Shown here piece by piece: positions 27,105 to 38,125 of a stretch of DNA of 64,000 nucleotides (position 1 is the first letter of the stretch; the number at the start of each line of letters is the position of its first letter). Source of the stretch: Sphingosinicella sp041916975 (lineage in GTDB: Bacteria > Pseudomonadota > Alphaproteobacteria > Sphingomonadales > Sphingomonadaceae); the NCBI RefSeq assembly GCF_041916975.1, contig NZ_JAYRYK010000001.1, positions 1 through 64,000 on the forward strand. Direction: 5' to 3'. Made by a program: the position numbers and the translations under genes. Below the pieces are notes generated by a model. It saw nothing but the letters and a program-made list of their open reading frames with translations, had not been told where the DNA came from and did no database searches.

Positions 27105-27686
27105 ATGGCGAAAACCATGAACCCAGCCCCGCCCGCCACGCTTCCGGCTCTTCTGGCGCGCGAAATGCGGCTCGGCGAACGCTTGCTGTGGACCGGCCAG
27201 CCAGACCCGCGCCGCGCGATGGTGAAGCCGTTCGCCTTCTATCTCTTCGCCGTGCCGTGGACGGCGTTTTCGCTGGCGTGGGAAACGATCGCGGTGCACC
27301 TCGCCTTCACCGATGCGCCGGCGCTTGCCGGGGTGGTGATGACGCTCTTCGGGCTGCCGTTCGTGGTGATCGGCCTCGCCATGATGGCGGCGCCTTTCTG
27401 GGCGTATCGCACGGCGACCCGCACCATTTACGGCGTCACGGACAGGCGCGTCGTCGAACTCGTATCGGCGCGCGCGCTGAAGGTGCGCAGCGTGGACGCG
27501 GCCTCGATCGGCCCGGTGACGCGGTTGCAGCGACAGGGCGACCACGGCACGCTCACCATCGAGACCGGCAGCAGCCGCGACAGCGAAGGCGACCGGGTGA
27601 CGGACAAGTTCGTGATGGAAAGCGTGCCCGATGTGGTGCGCGCGGAAACGCTCGTGTCGCGCCTGCGCGAGGTGACCCCGGCCTGA
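27105..27686 (+). CDS. Membrane protein with bacterial PH-like domain
   Basis: Product of 193 residues. After a short cytoplasmic start containing GERLLWTGQPDPRR, two membrane helices (about 45-65 and 75-100) precede a C-terminal strand-rich region starting TIYGVTDRRVVEL. This is the layout of bPH2/YdbT-type proteins. An ATG four codons later is an alternative start. Role unknown. Confidence 0.7.
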   Translation: MAKTMNPAPPATLPALLAREMRLGERLLWTGQPDPRRAMVKPFAFYLFAVPWTAFSLAWETIAVHLAFTDAPALAGVVMTLFGLPFVVIGLAMMAAPFWAYRTATRTIYGVTDRRVVELVSARALKVRSVDAASIGPVTRLQRQGDHGTLTIETGSSRDSEGDRVTDKFVMESVPDVVRAETLVSRLREVTPA

Positions 27687-27729
27687 GGTTTTGCTTGCGC
27701 CAGATGGGCCCGCTGGCCGAAAACAAGGC

Positions 27730-30483
27730 GTGACCACAGTTTCGCTTCCTTGGCCCGCGCTTCACATAGGGCTCGATGGTATCTGGCTTGCCGATAACGA
27801 CGGCGCACGCCGGGTGGACCGGCAGGCGGCGATCCGCCTGCTCGCCGACACGCCGACGCTGCTGATAAACGCGCCGCTCGTCGCCTCGAAGCTCGGCTAC
27901 CCGGAAGCCTCGGGCCTCGATGTGCTGGAGCTTTTCGCCTTCGTGCATCCCGCGCGCTTTGCAGTGCCGACCGTGCACGGTTTCGCCGCCGTCCTCGGCC
28001 TCGATTCGACGCATGAGGGCGCGGCGGAGGCGAAGCTGCTCCGCGCCGTCACGCAGGCGCTGCTTGCGCAGATCGAAGGCGGCAAGTGGGACCGCGCAGG
28101 CGGCGCATGGAACACCGCGCGCGCTCTCTCGCGTCTCAAGTGGCCGTGGGCGCCGCCCGTGCTCACCGCGCTTGGCGAGCCGCAGGGCCACGACCGTTCC
28201 GTCTTCACCAGCCTGCCCAAGTGGGAGGAGGGTGCGCCGCCCGTGCCCGTGCGCGAGGTCGTCGTCACGGGCGATGAGGCCGCAGGCCGCCTCGCGCAGC
28301 TCACCGGCAGCGGCGCCGAGGAGCGCCCCGGCCAGCGTGCCTACGCGATCGCCGCCGCCGCTGCCTTCCGTCCGCGCGAAGTGCGCGATGCCCCGAACGT
28401 CGTGCTCGCCGAAGCGGGGACCGGCATCGGCAAGACCTTGGGCTACCTCTCGCCCGCCTCGCTGTGGGCCGAGCAATCCGGCGGCACCGTCTGGCTCTCC
28501 ACCTACACGAAGGCGCTCCAGCGCCAGCTCGACCATGAAACCGCGCGGCTCTACCCGGACCCGCGCGTGAAGGCGGCGCGCGTCGTCGTGCGCAAGGGCC
28601 GCGAGAACTACCTGTGCCTGCTCAATCTCGAAGACGCCGTGCAGGGCGGCTTCGCGGGCCGCGCGGCGATCTTCGCGCAGCTCGTGCAGCGCTGGGCGAT
28701 GTACAGCCGCGACGGCGACATGGTGGGCGGCGATCTCCCCGGCTGGCTCTCCGGCCTCTTCGGCCGCAACGCGCGCGCCAGCCTCACCGATCGGCGTGGC
28801 GAATGCGTTTACGCGGGCTGTCCCCATTACCGCCGCTGCTTCATCGAACACGCCGTTCGCGGCACGGCGGACGCCGACCTCGTCATCGCCAACCACGCGC
28901 TTGTCATGGTCAATGCCGTGCGCGGCAAGGCGGAGGGGCGGGGCCTCAAGCGCATCGTGTTCGACGAGGGCCACCACCTGTTCGACGCCGCCGACAGCGC
29001 CTTCGCGATGGCGCTCACCGGCGGCGAGGCGATCGAGATGCGCCGCTGGATCATCGGCCCCGAAAAGCGCAGCAAGGGCCGCCGCCGGGGCCTCGCCGCC
29101 CGCCTCGGCGATCTCGTCGCCTTCGACGGCGAGGGCGCGATCCTTCTCGAAGACGCCGTCCACACCGCCGCCGCGCTCCCCGCCGACGGTTGGCTCGGCC
29201 GCGTCGTCGAAGGCACGCCCGAAGGCCCGCTCGAACGCCTGCTCGCCGCCGTGCGCGCGCAGGTCTACGCCCGCGCCGACGCGGCCGAGACGGGCTACGG
29301 CCTCGAAACCGAAGTCGTCGCGCTCCAGCCCGCGCTCGTCGATGCGGCGGAGGTGGCGGCGCGCGCGCTTGAAGCCATCGCGGTGCCGCTCCGGAAGCTC
29401 TCCCAGCGCCTCGAAGCGCTCGTCGAGGAATCGCCGGACTGGCTCGACGGCGCCGGCCGCGCCCGTGTCGAGGGCGCGCTTTCCGGGCTCACGTGGCGGC
29501 TCGGGCTGATCGGCGCGTGGGTGCAACTCCTCGCGCGCATGGGCGGGCACGCTGATCCGGATTTCGTCGATTGGCTCGCGCTCGAACGCATCGACGGGCG
29601 CGAGATCGACGTCGGCATCCGCCGCCACTGGCTCGACCCGACCAAGCCCTTCGCCGAGGCCGTGCTGAAACAGGCGCACGGCGCCGTCATCACCTCGGCA
29701 ACGCTGCGCTCGCGCATCACCGACGATGCCGCGCCCGATGCCGACTGGCGCGACAGCGAAGCCCGCACCGGCGCCTCGCACCTGCCGCTGCCGCCCGTGC
29801 GTTTTTCGGCGGACAGCCCCTTCGACTATGCCCGGCAGGCCCGCGTCCTCATCGTCACGGACGTACAGCGCGGCAATGTCCCCGCGCTCGCCGGGGCCTA
29901 CAAGGCGCTGATCTCGGCCTCGCGCGGCGGCGCGCTCGGCCTCTTCACCGCGATTTCGCGGCTGAAGGCCGTGCACGCGCGTATCGAGGAAAGCCTTGCC
30001 CGCGAAGGCCTGCCGCTCTTCGCGCAGCACATCGATCCCATCGATGCGGGCACGCTCGTCGACATGTTCCGCGCCGATCCCGCCGCGTCGCTGCTCGGCA
30101 CCGATGCGCTGCGCGACGGCGTCGACGTGCCCGGCGATTCGCTCCGCCTCGTCGTGCTCGAAGGCGTGCCGTGGCCGCGCCCCACCGTGCTCCACGCCGC
30201 CCGCCGCGCCGCGTTCGGCGGCAAGACCTACGACGATCTCGTCGCGTCAGGCCGCATGGCGCAGGCGTTCGGGCGGCTCATCCGCCGCGCCAGCGACAAG
30301 GGCACGTTCGTGCTGCTCGGCGCCGCCGTGCCGAGCCGCCTCTGCCAGGCCTTCCCGGACGGCGTGGAGGTGGAACGCGTCCCGCTCGATGCGGCCGTGC
30401 GCATCGTGCGGGAAATGTCTTCACCGACACGAAATCTTCCGATGACACCGGGCGCGACATCGGGCATCAGCGCGGCCACATGA
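27730..30483 (+). CDS. ATP-dependent DNA helicase, DinG/XPD-like
   Basis: Superfamily 2 helicase of about 917 residues. Walker A is EAGTGIGKTLGYL, the DEAH-like box is FDEGHHLFD. Four cysteines between them (NYLCLL, GECVYAGCPHYRRC) form the probable 4Fe-4S site of the XPD/DinG group. The C-terminal motif ending QAFGRLIRRASDKGTFVLL is motif VI. The N-terminal 200 residues are an added domain of unclear role. Start is taken as GTG at 27730 because no in-frame ATG exists nearby. Overlaps the next gene by ATGA. Confidence 0.85.
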   Translation: MTTVSLPWPALHIGLDGIWLADNDGARRVDRQAAIRLLADTPTLLINAPLVASKLGYPEASGLDVLELFAFVHPARFAVPTVHGFAAVLGLDSTHEGAAEAKLLRAVTQALLAQIEGGKWDRAGGAWNTARALSRLKWPWAPPVLTALGEPQGHDRSVFTSLPKWEEGAPPVPVREVVVTGDEAAGRLAQLTGSGAEERPGQRAYAIAAAAAFRPREVRDAPNVVLAEAGTGIGKTLGYLSPASLWAEQSGGTVWLSTYTKALQRQLDHETARLYPDPRVKAARVVVRKGRENYLCLLNLEDAVQGGFAGRAAIFAQLVQRWAMYSRDGDMVGGDLPGWLSGLFGRNARASLTDRRGECVYAGCPHYRRCFIEHAVRGTADADLVIANHALVMVNAVRGKAEGRGLKRIVFDEGHHLFDAADSAFAMALTGGEAIEMRRWIIGPEKRSKGRRRGLAARLGDLVAFDGEGAILLEDAVHTAAALPADGWLGRVVEGTPEGPLERLLAAVRAQVYARADAAETGYGLETEVVALQPALVDAAEVAARALEAIAVPLRKLSQRLEALVEESPDWLDGAGRARVEGALSGLTWRLGLIGAWVQLLARMGGHADPDFVDWLALERIDGREIDVGIRRHWLDPTKPFAEAVLKQAHGAVITSATLRSRITDDAAPDADWRDSEARTGASHLPLPPVRFSADSPFDYARQARVLIVTDVQRGNVPALAGAYKALISASRGGALGLFTAISRLKAVHARIEESLAREGLPLFAQHIDPIDAGTLVDMFRADPAASLLGTDALRDGVDVPGDSLRLVVLEGVPWPRPTVLHAARRAAFGGKTYDDLVASGRMAQAFGRLIRRASDKGTFVLLGAAVPSRLCQAFPDGVEVERVPLDAAVRIVREMSSPTRNLPMTPGATSGISAAT

Positions 30484-31019
30484 AGACGATCTTCCTGCTC
30501 CGCCACGCCAAATCCAGTTGGGACGACCCTGTCGAGCGCGATTTCGATCGCCCGCTCAACACGCGCGGCGGCCGCGCTGCAGAGACGATCGGGCGCTACC
30601 TCCGCGAACAGGGCCTCGCTTTCGACAGCGTGGTCGCCTCGCCTGCCGTGCGCGTCATCGAGACGCTGGACGGCGTGGAGACAGGCGCGGGCCGCCGCCT
30701 CGGCGCCACCTTCGACAAGCGCGTCTACATGGCCTCCGCGCCGACGCTGCTCGACATCGTCCACGAAACCGATGCCGATGCCGAAACGCTGCTCCTCGTC
30801 GGCCACAATCCCGGCCTTGAAGACCTGATCTTCCTGCTGACGCCCGCGGGCAGCGGCACGCTCCGCAAGGAGGTCGACATCAAGTACCCGACCGCCACGC
30901 TCGCCGAGATGCGTTTCGATGTGGAGCGCTGGGAGGATATCGACGAAGCCACGGGCGAACTCGTCCGCTTCATCCGCCCGCGCGATCTCGATCCCACGCT
31001 CGGCCCGGACGGCACGTAA
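30480..31019 (+). CDS. SixA-like histidine phosphatase
   Basis: Product of 179 residues of the phosphoglycerate-mutase-like superfamily: IFLLRHAKSSW holds the RHG-type catalytic histidine, DFDRPLN.RG and LLVGHNPGLEDL the second. SixA removes phosphate from histidine phosphotransfer proteins; family members also act on other phosphomonoesters. It is translationally coupled to the helicase gene by a four-base overlap. Confidence 0.88.
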   Translation: MKTIFLLRHAKSSWDDPVERDFDRPLNTRGGRAAETIGRYLREQGLAFDSVVASPAVRVIETLDGVETGAGRRLGATFDKRVYMASAPTLLDIVHETDADAETLLLVGHNPGLEDLIFLLTPAGSGTLRKEVDIKYPTATLAEMRFDVERWEDIDEATGELVRFIRPRDLDPTLGPDGT

Positions 31020-31020
31020 G

Positions 31021-32091
31021 TCAGTCCAGTTCCACCACGATCGCCGACGCGCCGCCGATCCTGCCCGCCGCAAGGTCGCGGTAGACGTCTTCGGCGGCAT
31101 CGAGGCCGTCCAGCGTCTCGATCGCGAGCTTCTCCCGCACGGCGGGCACGAACTTCGCCCATGCGCGCCCAGTCACGTCCGCGAAACCGGCAGGGCCGAG
31201 CTTCGCGAGCGTTGTTTCGGCGACCGCGGGCGCGAAGAACAAGGTCGGCGTGGGGCCGGGGAGGGGCGTGTCGCCGCCGTGGCTCCAGTGCGTCATGCCC
31301 ACGATGGCGCTGTGTTTCAGCGCGTCGCCCAGTCGCACGTGTACGCTTTGCGTCAGCGCGCGGTCGCCCGCGAAATCCACGTATACCGAGGGCTTCTGCT
31401 CCAGCGTGTCGACGTCATCGTAAGTGAGCACCTGGGTATAGGAGCCGAGGCTTTCGGTGAAAGCCCGGTTCGCCGCAGAGGTCAGCCCGATCAGCACCGC
31501 GCCGCGCCTCGAAAGGTTGAACGCTGCCGCCATCGCGGTTTTCGATGAAGCACTCGACATGATCACCTGCTCGGCCCCGAAATCACCCGCGCTTTCAAGG
31601 AAGCTGTCGATCAGCCACCCGGTCATGAACAGCGGCCGGAACAGCGCATCGAGCCCTTCCTCGCCCGCAAGGCGCGGCTCCACACGGCTGTAGCGGTTGT
31701 AGATGTCGGCAAGGCCCTGCCGGTGCGGCGCGGCGTCGGTAAAGCCGCCGGGGGTCGATACGGGCGCCTGCACCAGAAGATGCGTCGCGAGCGGCCAGTA
31801 TCCGTAGAAGCGGTCGCCCACAGCAAACTCCGGCGCGCGGCTCTCCACCACCTCGCCGAACCCCCACACGGGCAGGACGCCTTTGCCCTCGGGCCCCGGA
31901 AAGAAACGCCAGTAGCCGAGCATCTCACCCGCCGCCGCATAGGTGACGTTGTTCGCCGTAAGCGCGATGCGGTGGACGGCGAAGAGCACGTCGCCATCGC
32001 CCACCTCCGGCAGCGGCCTGCTGTCGCGCGTGGTCACGGCGATGGCCCCGCGCGTGATGAGCATCCGCTCGCCGAAAACCGTCTCTGTCAT
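31021..32091 (-). CDS. DUF2855 family protein
   Basis: Product of 356 residues resembling medium-chain reductases in outline: ALTANNVTYAAAGEMLGYWRFFP, GVLPVWGFGEVVES, GDRFYGYWPLATHL and a nucleotide-binding-like strand SSASSKTAMA. The family is uncharacterised but oxidoreductase-like. ATG at 32091 is preceded by GGGGAGGA. It diverges from the SRPBCC/ArsR pair and may share their operators. Confidence 0.85.
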   Translation of the reverse strand: MTETVFGERMLITRGAIAVTTRDSRPLPEVGDGDVLFAVHRIALTANNVTYAAAGEMLGYWRFFPGPEGKGVLPVWGFGEVVESRAPEFAVGDRFYGYWPLATHLLVQAPVSTPGGFTDAAPHRQGLADIYNRYSRVEPRLAGEEGLDALFRPLFMTGWLIDSFLESAGDFGAEQVIMSSASSKTAMAAAFNLSRRGAVLIGLTSAANRAFTESLGSYTQVLTYDDVDTLEQKPSVYVDFAGDRALTQSVHVRLGDALKHSAIVGMTHWSHGGDTPLPGPTPTLFFAPAVAETTLAKLGPAGFADVTGRAWAKFVPAVREKLAIETLDGLDAAEDVYRDLAAGRIGGASAIVVELD

Positions 32092-32152
32092 GATCCGTCC
32101 TCCCCACATGCGATTTTATCGAAACGCACTGCGCTTGGGCAGCTGACGATTT

Positions 32153-32206
32153 CGTGCAACGAATCGGTTGCGTGATGAGTGCTTACGTGCAACAAAATGA
32201 TTGCAT
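32153..32206. promoter_or_regulatory. Two operator-like imperfect palindromes (CGTGCAAC direct repeats)
   Basis: Site 1 is CGTGCAAC (32153-32160), GAATCG, GTTGCGTG (32167-32174). Site 2 is GTGCAA (32187-32192), eight bases, TTGCAT (32201-32206). CGTGCAAC begins at 32153 and again at 32186, 33 bases apart (about three helical turns). They sit between the divergent DUF2855 and SRPBCC genes and are good candidates for the ArsR-type repressor encoded downstream. Confidence 0.5.
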
Positions 32207-32221
32207 GAAAAGGAGGCGGGC

Positions 32222-32665
32222 ATGACCGACACCGACAGGATCGAACAGCGCGTCTATCTGGCTGCGACACCCGAACGCGTATGGCGCGCGCTGACGGATG
32301 CGACGGAATTCGGCGCATGGTTCGCGAGCGAGCTGGACGCGCCGTTCGCGGCAGGGCGCACGGTCTCGATGACCTGCCTCGGCGAACGCTTCACGGTCGA
32401 TATCGTCGAGATGACACCGCCCTGCCGCCTCGTGTGGCGCTGGCATCCGGGGTGGGTGGATCACAGCCTCGATTATACGAAGGAACCGAAGACGACGACC
32501 GCCTTCGATCTCGTGCCGCACGCGGAAGGCACGATGCTCACCGTCACCGAAACCGGCTTCGACGCGATCAACGCGGCGCGGCGACCCTCGGTATTCCGCG
32601 ACAACGTCAACGGCTGGCTCGAACAGGCGGCATCGCTGAGGAAATACCTTGAAAGCGCAGGCTGA
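32222..32665 (+). CDS. SRPBCC (AHSA1-like) domain protein
   Basis: Product of 147 residues with the START/Bet v1-like pattern VYLAATPERVWRALTDATEFGAWFA, CRLVWRWHPG and GT.LTVTE.GFD. Such proteins often bind a hydrophobic ligand and are commonly paired with an ArsR regulator, as here. AAAAGGAGG sets the ATG start. The last 17 bases overlap the regulator gene. Ligand unknown. Confidence 0.85.
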   Translation: MTDTDRIEQRVYLAATPERVWRALTDATEFGAWFASELDAPFAAGRTVSMTCLGERFTVDIVEMTPPCRLVWRWHPGWVDHSLDYTKEPKTTTAFDLVPHAEGTMLTVTETGFDAINAARRPSVFRDNVNGWLEQAASLRKYLESAG

Positions 32666-32981
32666 ACGCGTATCCGATCGCGCCACGCAATTTGCCGCCC
32701 TCGGCGACGCACAGCGCCTCCGCCTCGTGGAAACGCTGGCAGCGCGCGGCGAAGCCTCGATCAGCGACCTCAGCAGCGGCGCAGGCGTCACGCGTCAGGC
32801 CGTGACACGGCACCTCAAGGTGCTGGAAGGCGCCGGGCTGGTTCAGGGCACGATCCGCGGCCGCGAGCATGTGTGGGTACTCGATGCCGATGGACTCGCT
32901 TCAGCGGAGGCGGAGTTCGAACGGCTGAAAGCAGCATGGCGCCAGCGTTTGGCGCGTCTCAAGTTGCTGGTGGAGGGGTAG
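32649..32981 (+). CDS. ArsR-family winged-helix regulator
   Basis: Product of 110 residues: FAALGDAQRLRLVETL, SISDLSSGAGVTRQAVTRHLKVLEGAGLV and G.EHVWVLD are standard ArsR HTH and wing. No metal-binding cysteines, so it is of the non-metal type usually paired with AHSA1 proteins. Start is TTG, the only plausible one, with GAGGAAA five bases upstream inside the SRPBCC gene. The gene order (SRPBCC first) is the reverse of the common arrangement. Confidence 0.85.
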   Translation: MKAQAERVSDRATQFAALGDAQRLRLVETLAARGEASISDLSSGAGVTRQAVTRHLKVLEGAGLVQGTIRGREHVWVLDADGLASAEAEFERLKAAWRQRLARLKLLVEG

Positions 32982-33022
32982 GGTCACGCCGTTGATTTCA
33001 CCCGAAAAGACTCAGCTACCGA

Positions 33023-35212
<2,190 letters not shown>

Positions 35213-35307
35213 TGCTTAACTATGGGGGGCGTAGGGCCGAAATGCCAGATGGGCGCCGTGTGCCTTGAGTCGGTCGGCCTCTGGTGAACGATAAGGGGTC
35301 TTTAGAG

Positions 35308-35763
35308 ATGAAACGTTTGTTTGCCGGTGCCTTTATTGCGCTTGTTGCCGCGTCAGCCGTTGCCGCGCCGAAGGCGACGACCTCCAAAAATGCGCTTTGG
35401 GTAACGACCGGGTCGATCGTCAGTGTGTCCGGAGCCGGTCTCACCGCCGATCAGATCGAAACGATCAAGCAGCAGAAGCTTTCAAACACGACCTGCATGG
35501 CGCGCAGCCCCACGGCCGCGGATATCCAGACCGCGATCGGCAACACGTTCGGATCATGCACCTTCTCGAAGTTCGGCCTCGCCAAGACCACCATTCGCGC
35601 AACGATGAAGTGCGATGGCAGCTATGGCCCGATGGACGCGGACTTCGTCGGCTCGCGCGGGGCGACGAGCTATTCGGGCACCAACAATGCGGTTTTCCCG
35701 AACACGGGCGGTGATGTCTACGTGAAGTCGGTGATCAGCGGGAAGATCAGCGGCAACTGCTGA
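35308..35763 (+). CDS. DUF3617-like exported protein, copy 1
   Basis: Product of 151 residues with signal peptide (cleavage near AVA). Mature part: LWVTTGSIVSVSGAGLT, a TCMA cysteine, GSCTFSKFG, MKCDGSYG and a C-terminal ISGKISGNC. The same pattern occurs in copies 2 and 3 nearby. Four cysteines probably form disulfides in the periplasm. Function of the family is unknown. AAGGGG lies before the ATG. Confidence 0.75.
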   Translation: MKRLFAGAFIALVAASAVAAPKATTSKNALWVTTGSIVSVSGAGLTADQIETIKQQKLSNTTCMARSPTAADIQTAIGNTFGSCTFSKFGLAKTTIRATMKCDGSYGPMDADFVGSRGATSYSGTNNAVFPNTGGDVYVKSVISGKISGNC

Positions 35764-35789
35764 GGTTGTGTAACAAGGGGTCTTGTAAA

Positions 35790-36239
35790 ATGATGCGTAC
35801 TGTAAAATTCGCTGGCATCCTTGCCGCGGCGCTTGTGCCGGCGGGCGCAGAGGCGGCGGGAAAATCGCTGTGGTCGACGACGGGAACGATCGTCTCCGTA
35901 ACAGGGCCGGGCGCGGATGCGGAGACGCAGAAGATACTGAAGGCCATGCCGATCAGCCACAGCGTCTGCGCCGCGAAAGCGCCCGGGAACAGCGAGATCA
36001 AATCCGTGATCGGCGCGGCGTTCGGCACGTGCAAATATTCGAACTTCGCGGTTCGCGTCGGCCGCGTGGCCGCGACGGCGCAGTGCACGGGCGGGCTCTA
36101 CGGCGACGCGAGCATCGCGTTCAACGGCACCTACAACGGCACGATCTATTCCGGTTCGAACACGTCCGTGTTCAAGACCAAGACCGGCGACCTGACGGTG
36201 CGCTCCAATATCAGCGGAAAGATCAGCGGCACCTGCTGA
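35790..36239 (+). CDS. DUF3617-like exported protein, copy 2
   Basis: Product of 149 residues, signal peptide then LWSTTGTIVSVTGPGADAET, HSVCAAKAP, GTCKYSNF, AQCTGGLYG and ISGKISGTC, aligning with copy 1 across the length. It follows copy 1 by 26 bases with AAGGGG as ribosome site, so the pair arose by tandem duplication and is probably cotranscribed. Confidence 0.75.
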   Translation: MMRTVKFAGILAAALVPAGAEAAGKSLWSTTGTIVSVTGPGADAETQKILKAMPISHSVCAAKAPGNSEIKSVIGAAFGTCKYSNFAVRVGRVAATAQCTGGLYGDASIAFNGTYNGTIYSGSNTSVFKTKTGDLTVRSNISGKISGTC

Positions 36240-36248
36240 TGCTTTTTG

Positions 36249-36275
36249 GAAGCGGACCGGCTGGCGGTCCGCTTC
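36249..36275 (+). terminator. Perfect 10-bp hairpin after DUF3617 copy 2
   Basis: GAAGCGGACC (36249-36258) and GGTCCGCTTC (36266-36275) flank a 7-base loop just after the stop codon. The T-run lies before rather than after the stem, so it is not a textbook terminator; it may stabilise the 3' end of the mRNA or act with Rho. Confidence 0.4.
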
Positions 36276-36324
36276 GCGCCTTGCTAGCCTTGCCTCTCGT
36301 ATCCTTTGAAAACGGGAGGGACTC

Positions 36325-36717
36325 ATGCTCGGCTACGCAACCGTCGGCACCAACGATATCGAAAAGGCGCGCGGCTTCTACGACGCGCTGCTCGGGGAAT
36401 TTGGCGCCAAGCGCCTGATGGCGTTCGACAACGGCTTCACCATGTACGGCACGGGCTATGATGCGCCGATGCTCGCAGTGACCCCGCCCTACGACGGCAA
36501 GGCTGCAACCGTTGGCAACGGCACGATGATCGCGCTCGTCGCGGGAAGCCGCCCGCAGGTAGACGCGGTCTATGCGAAAGCCCGCGCGCTCGGCGGCGCC
36601 GACGAAGGCGAGCCCGGCATTCGCGGAGAGGAGGGGCCGCAGGCGTTCTACGGCGCCTATTTCCGCGATCCCGACGGCAACAAGCTTTGCGTGTTCCGTA
36701 TTGGAGGCGCCGCATGA
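36325..36717 (+). CDS. VOC family protein (glyoxalase/bleomycin-resistance fold)
   Basis: Product of 130 residues: YATVGTNDIEKARGFYDALLGEFGAKRL at the start and YGAYFRDPDGNKLCVFR at the end are typical VOC repeats. These are small metal-dependent or binding proteins; substrate unknown. GGGAGGG precedes the ATG, and the stop overlaps the following peptidase start by ATGA. Confidence 0.85.
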   Translation: MLGYATVGTNDIEKARGFYDALLGEFGAKRLMAFDNGFTMYGTGYDAPMLAVTPPYDGKAATVGNGTMIALVAGSRPQVDAVYAKARALGGADEGEPGIRGEEGPQAFYGAYFRDPDGNKLCVFRIGGAA

Positions 36718-38036
36718 AGCGCCTTCTGCTCGCGGCCGCGGCCGTTACGATCATGGCCGGTCCCGCCGCTGCGGACCCGGCGCTGAAATCGGCGATCAAG
36801 GCAGACTACGACGCCTACCTCGGCCCGCTCTTCACGCATTTCCACCAGACCCCGGAGCTGTCCTATCTCGAAACCGAGACGGCGAAGCGCATGGCCGCCG
36901 AGCTGAAGAAAGCCGGCGCGACCGTCACGACGGGCGTCGGCGGCACCGGAGTCGTCGGCGTGATGAAGAACGGCGAAGGCCCTGTGCTGCTGCTGCGCGC
37001 CGATATGGACGGGCTTCCGGTCGAGGAAAAGTCGGGGCTGCCCTATGCCTCGAAGGTCACGCAGAAAGGCCTCGACGGGCAGGTTTACCCGGTGATGCAC
37101 GCCTGCGGTCACGATACGCACATCACGTCGATGGTGGGCACGGCGCGCCGCCTTGCCGCGATGAAGGACAGATGGAAGGGCACGGTCCTGTTCGTCGTGC
37201 AGCCCGCCGAGGAGCGCGTGGGCGGCGCAAAGGCGATGCTCGCCGACGGGCTCTACACGCGCTTTCCGAAGCCGGACTACGCGGTCGCCTTCCACGTCGC
37301 CGCGAACCTGCCGTCGGGCAAGATCAGCGCGTCCGAAGGCCTGCAATATTCGTCGGCCGACAGCGTCGATATCACGGTGCACGGCGTCGGAGCGCACGGC
37401 GCCGCGCCGCACGCGGGCAAGGACCCGGTTTACATCGCCTCCGCGATCGTCGTGGCGCTGCAGTCGATCGTCAGCCGAGAGGTTGGGCCATTGTCGCCCG
37501 CTGTCATCACCGTCGGCGCGTTCCATGCCGGGCACAAGCACAACATCATCTCCGACCGGGCCGATCTTCAGCTCACCGTGCGCGCCAACGACGAGGCGAC
37601 GCGCGCGCAGCTGATCGCCGCGATCGAACGCGTGGCGAAGAACGTCGCGCGGGCGAACGGCGTCGCGGAGGACAAGCTGCCGGACGTGAAGGTCAGCGAG
37701 GGCACGCCCACGACGATCAACGACACCGCGCTCGCCAGGCGCATGAACGCGGCCCTTGCGCGCGATCTTGGGCCGGATGTGATGATCCCGTTCGTGCAGG
37801 AAACGATGGGCGCGGAGGATTTTGCGTTCTTCGTGCAGCCCGATCTCAAGGTGCCCGGCTACTACTTCGGGGTGGGCGGCACGCCGCAGGCGGCGTTCGA
37901 CGCGGCGAAGGCGGGCGGACCGCCGGTGCCCTCGCACCACTCGCCGCTGTTCAAGGTCGCGCCGGAGCCGGCGGTGACGCTCGGCACCGAGGCGATGGTT
38001 TCGGCGACGCTCGAACTGCTGAAACCGCGCTCATGA
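36714..38036 (+). CDS. M20 family amidohydrolase, exported
   Basis: Metal-dependent amidohydrolase/peptidase of 440 residues (hippurate hydrolase/IAA-amino-acid hydrolase group). Signal peptide ends near AAA; metal motifs are RADMDGLP, HACGHDTH, PAEE and the C-terminal HHSPLF. Export suggests periplasmic removal of acyl groups from N-acyl amino acids or peptides. Translationally coupled to the VOC gene, with TTGGAGG as ribosome site. Confidence 0.9.
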   Translation: MKRLLLAAAAVTIMAGPAAADPALKSAIKADYDAYLGPLFTHFHQTPELSYLETETAKRMAAELKKAGATVTTGVGGTGVVGVMKNGEGPVLLLRADMDGLPVEEKSGLPYASKVTQKGLDGQVYPVMHACGHDTHITSMVGTARRLAAMKDRWKGTVLFVVQPAEERVGGAKAMLADGLYTRFPKPDYAVAFHVAANLPSGKISASEGLQYSSADSVDITVHGVGAHGAAPHAGKDPVYIASAIVVALQSIVSREVGPLSPAVITVGAFHAGHKHNIISDRADLQLTVRANDEATRAQLIAAIERVAKNVARANGVAEDKLPDVKVSEGTPTTINDTALARRMNAALARDLGPDVMIPFVQETMGAEDFAFFVQPDLKVPGYYFGVGGTPQAAFDAAKAGGPPVPSHHSPLFKVAPEPAVTLGTEAMVSATLELLKPRS

Positions 38037-38062
38037 TATTTCACGGTTAACAGCCTGTTATC

Positions 38063-38090
38063 TTTACCTTGATGACGCCCGCACTATAAT
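38063..38090 (+). promoter_or_regulatory. Candidate promoter inside terminator loop
   Basis: TTTACC (38063-38068) and TATAAT (38085-38090) are separated by 16 bases. The perfect -10 hexamer falls in the loop of the terminator hairpin at 38072-38102. It would start transcription near 38097, giving DUF3617 copy 3 a short leader without the hairpin. Confidence 0.4.
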
Positions 38091-38107
38091 TGCGGGCGTC
38101 ATTTTTC
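38072..38107 (+). terminator. Rho-independent terminator after the M20 gene
   Basis: ATGACGCCCGCA (38072-38083) pairs perfectly with TGCGGGCGTCAT (38091-38102) around a 7-base loop, followed by five T residues. It should end the VOC-amidohydrolase transcript just before DUF3617 copy 3. Confidence 0.9.
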
Positions 38108-38125
38108 CGCACAAAGGGTTTCCTC

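Noticed and set aside
27553..30195. An 880-codon open frame on the minus strand opposite the helicase gene
   Set aside because: It is an antisense shadow of a GC-rich gene: Arg/Ala/Gly-rich, no domain, while the plus strand encodes clear helicase motifs.
35213..35307. LexA-type SOS box before uvrB
   Set aside because: No GTTC-N7-GTTC or similar pair was found in the short upstream region.
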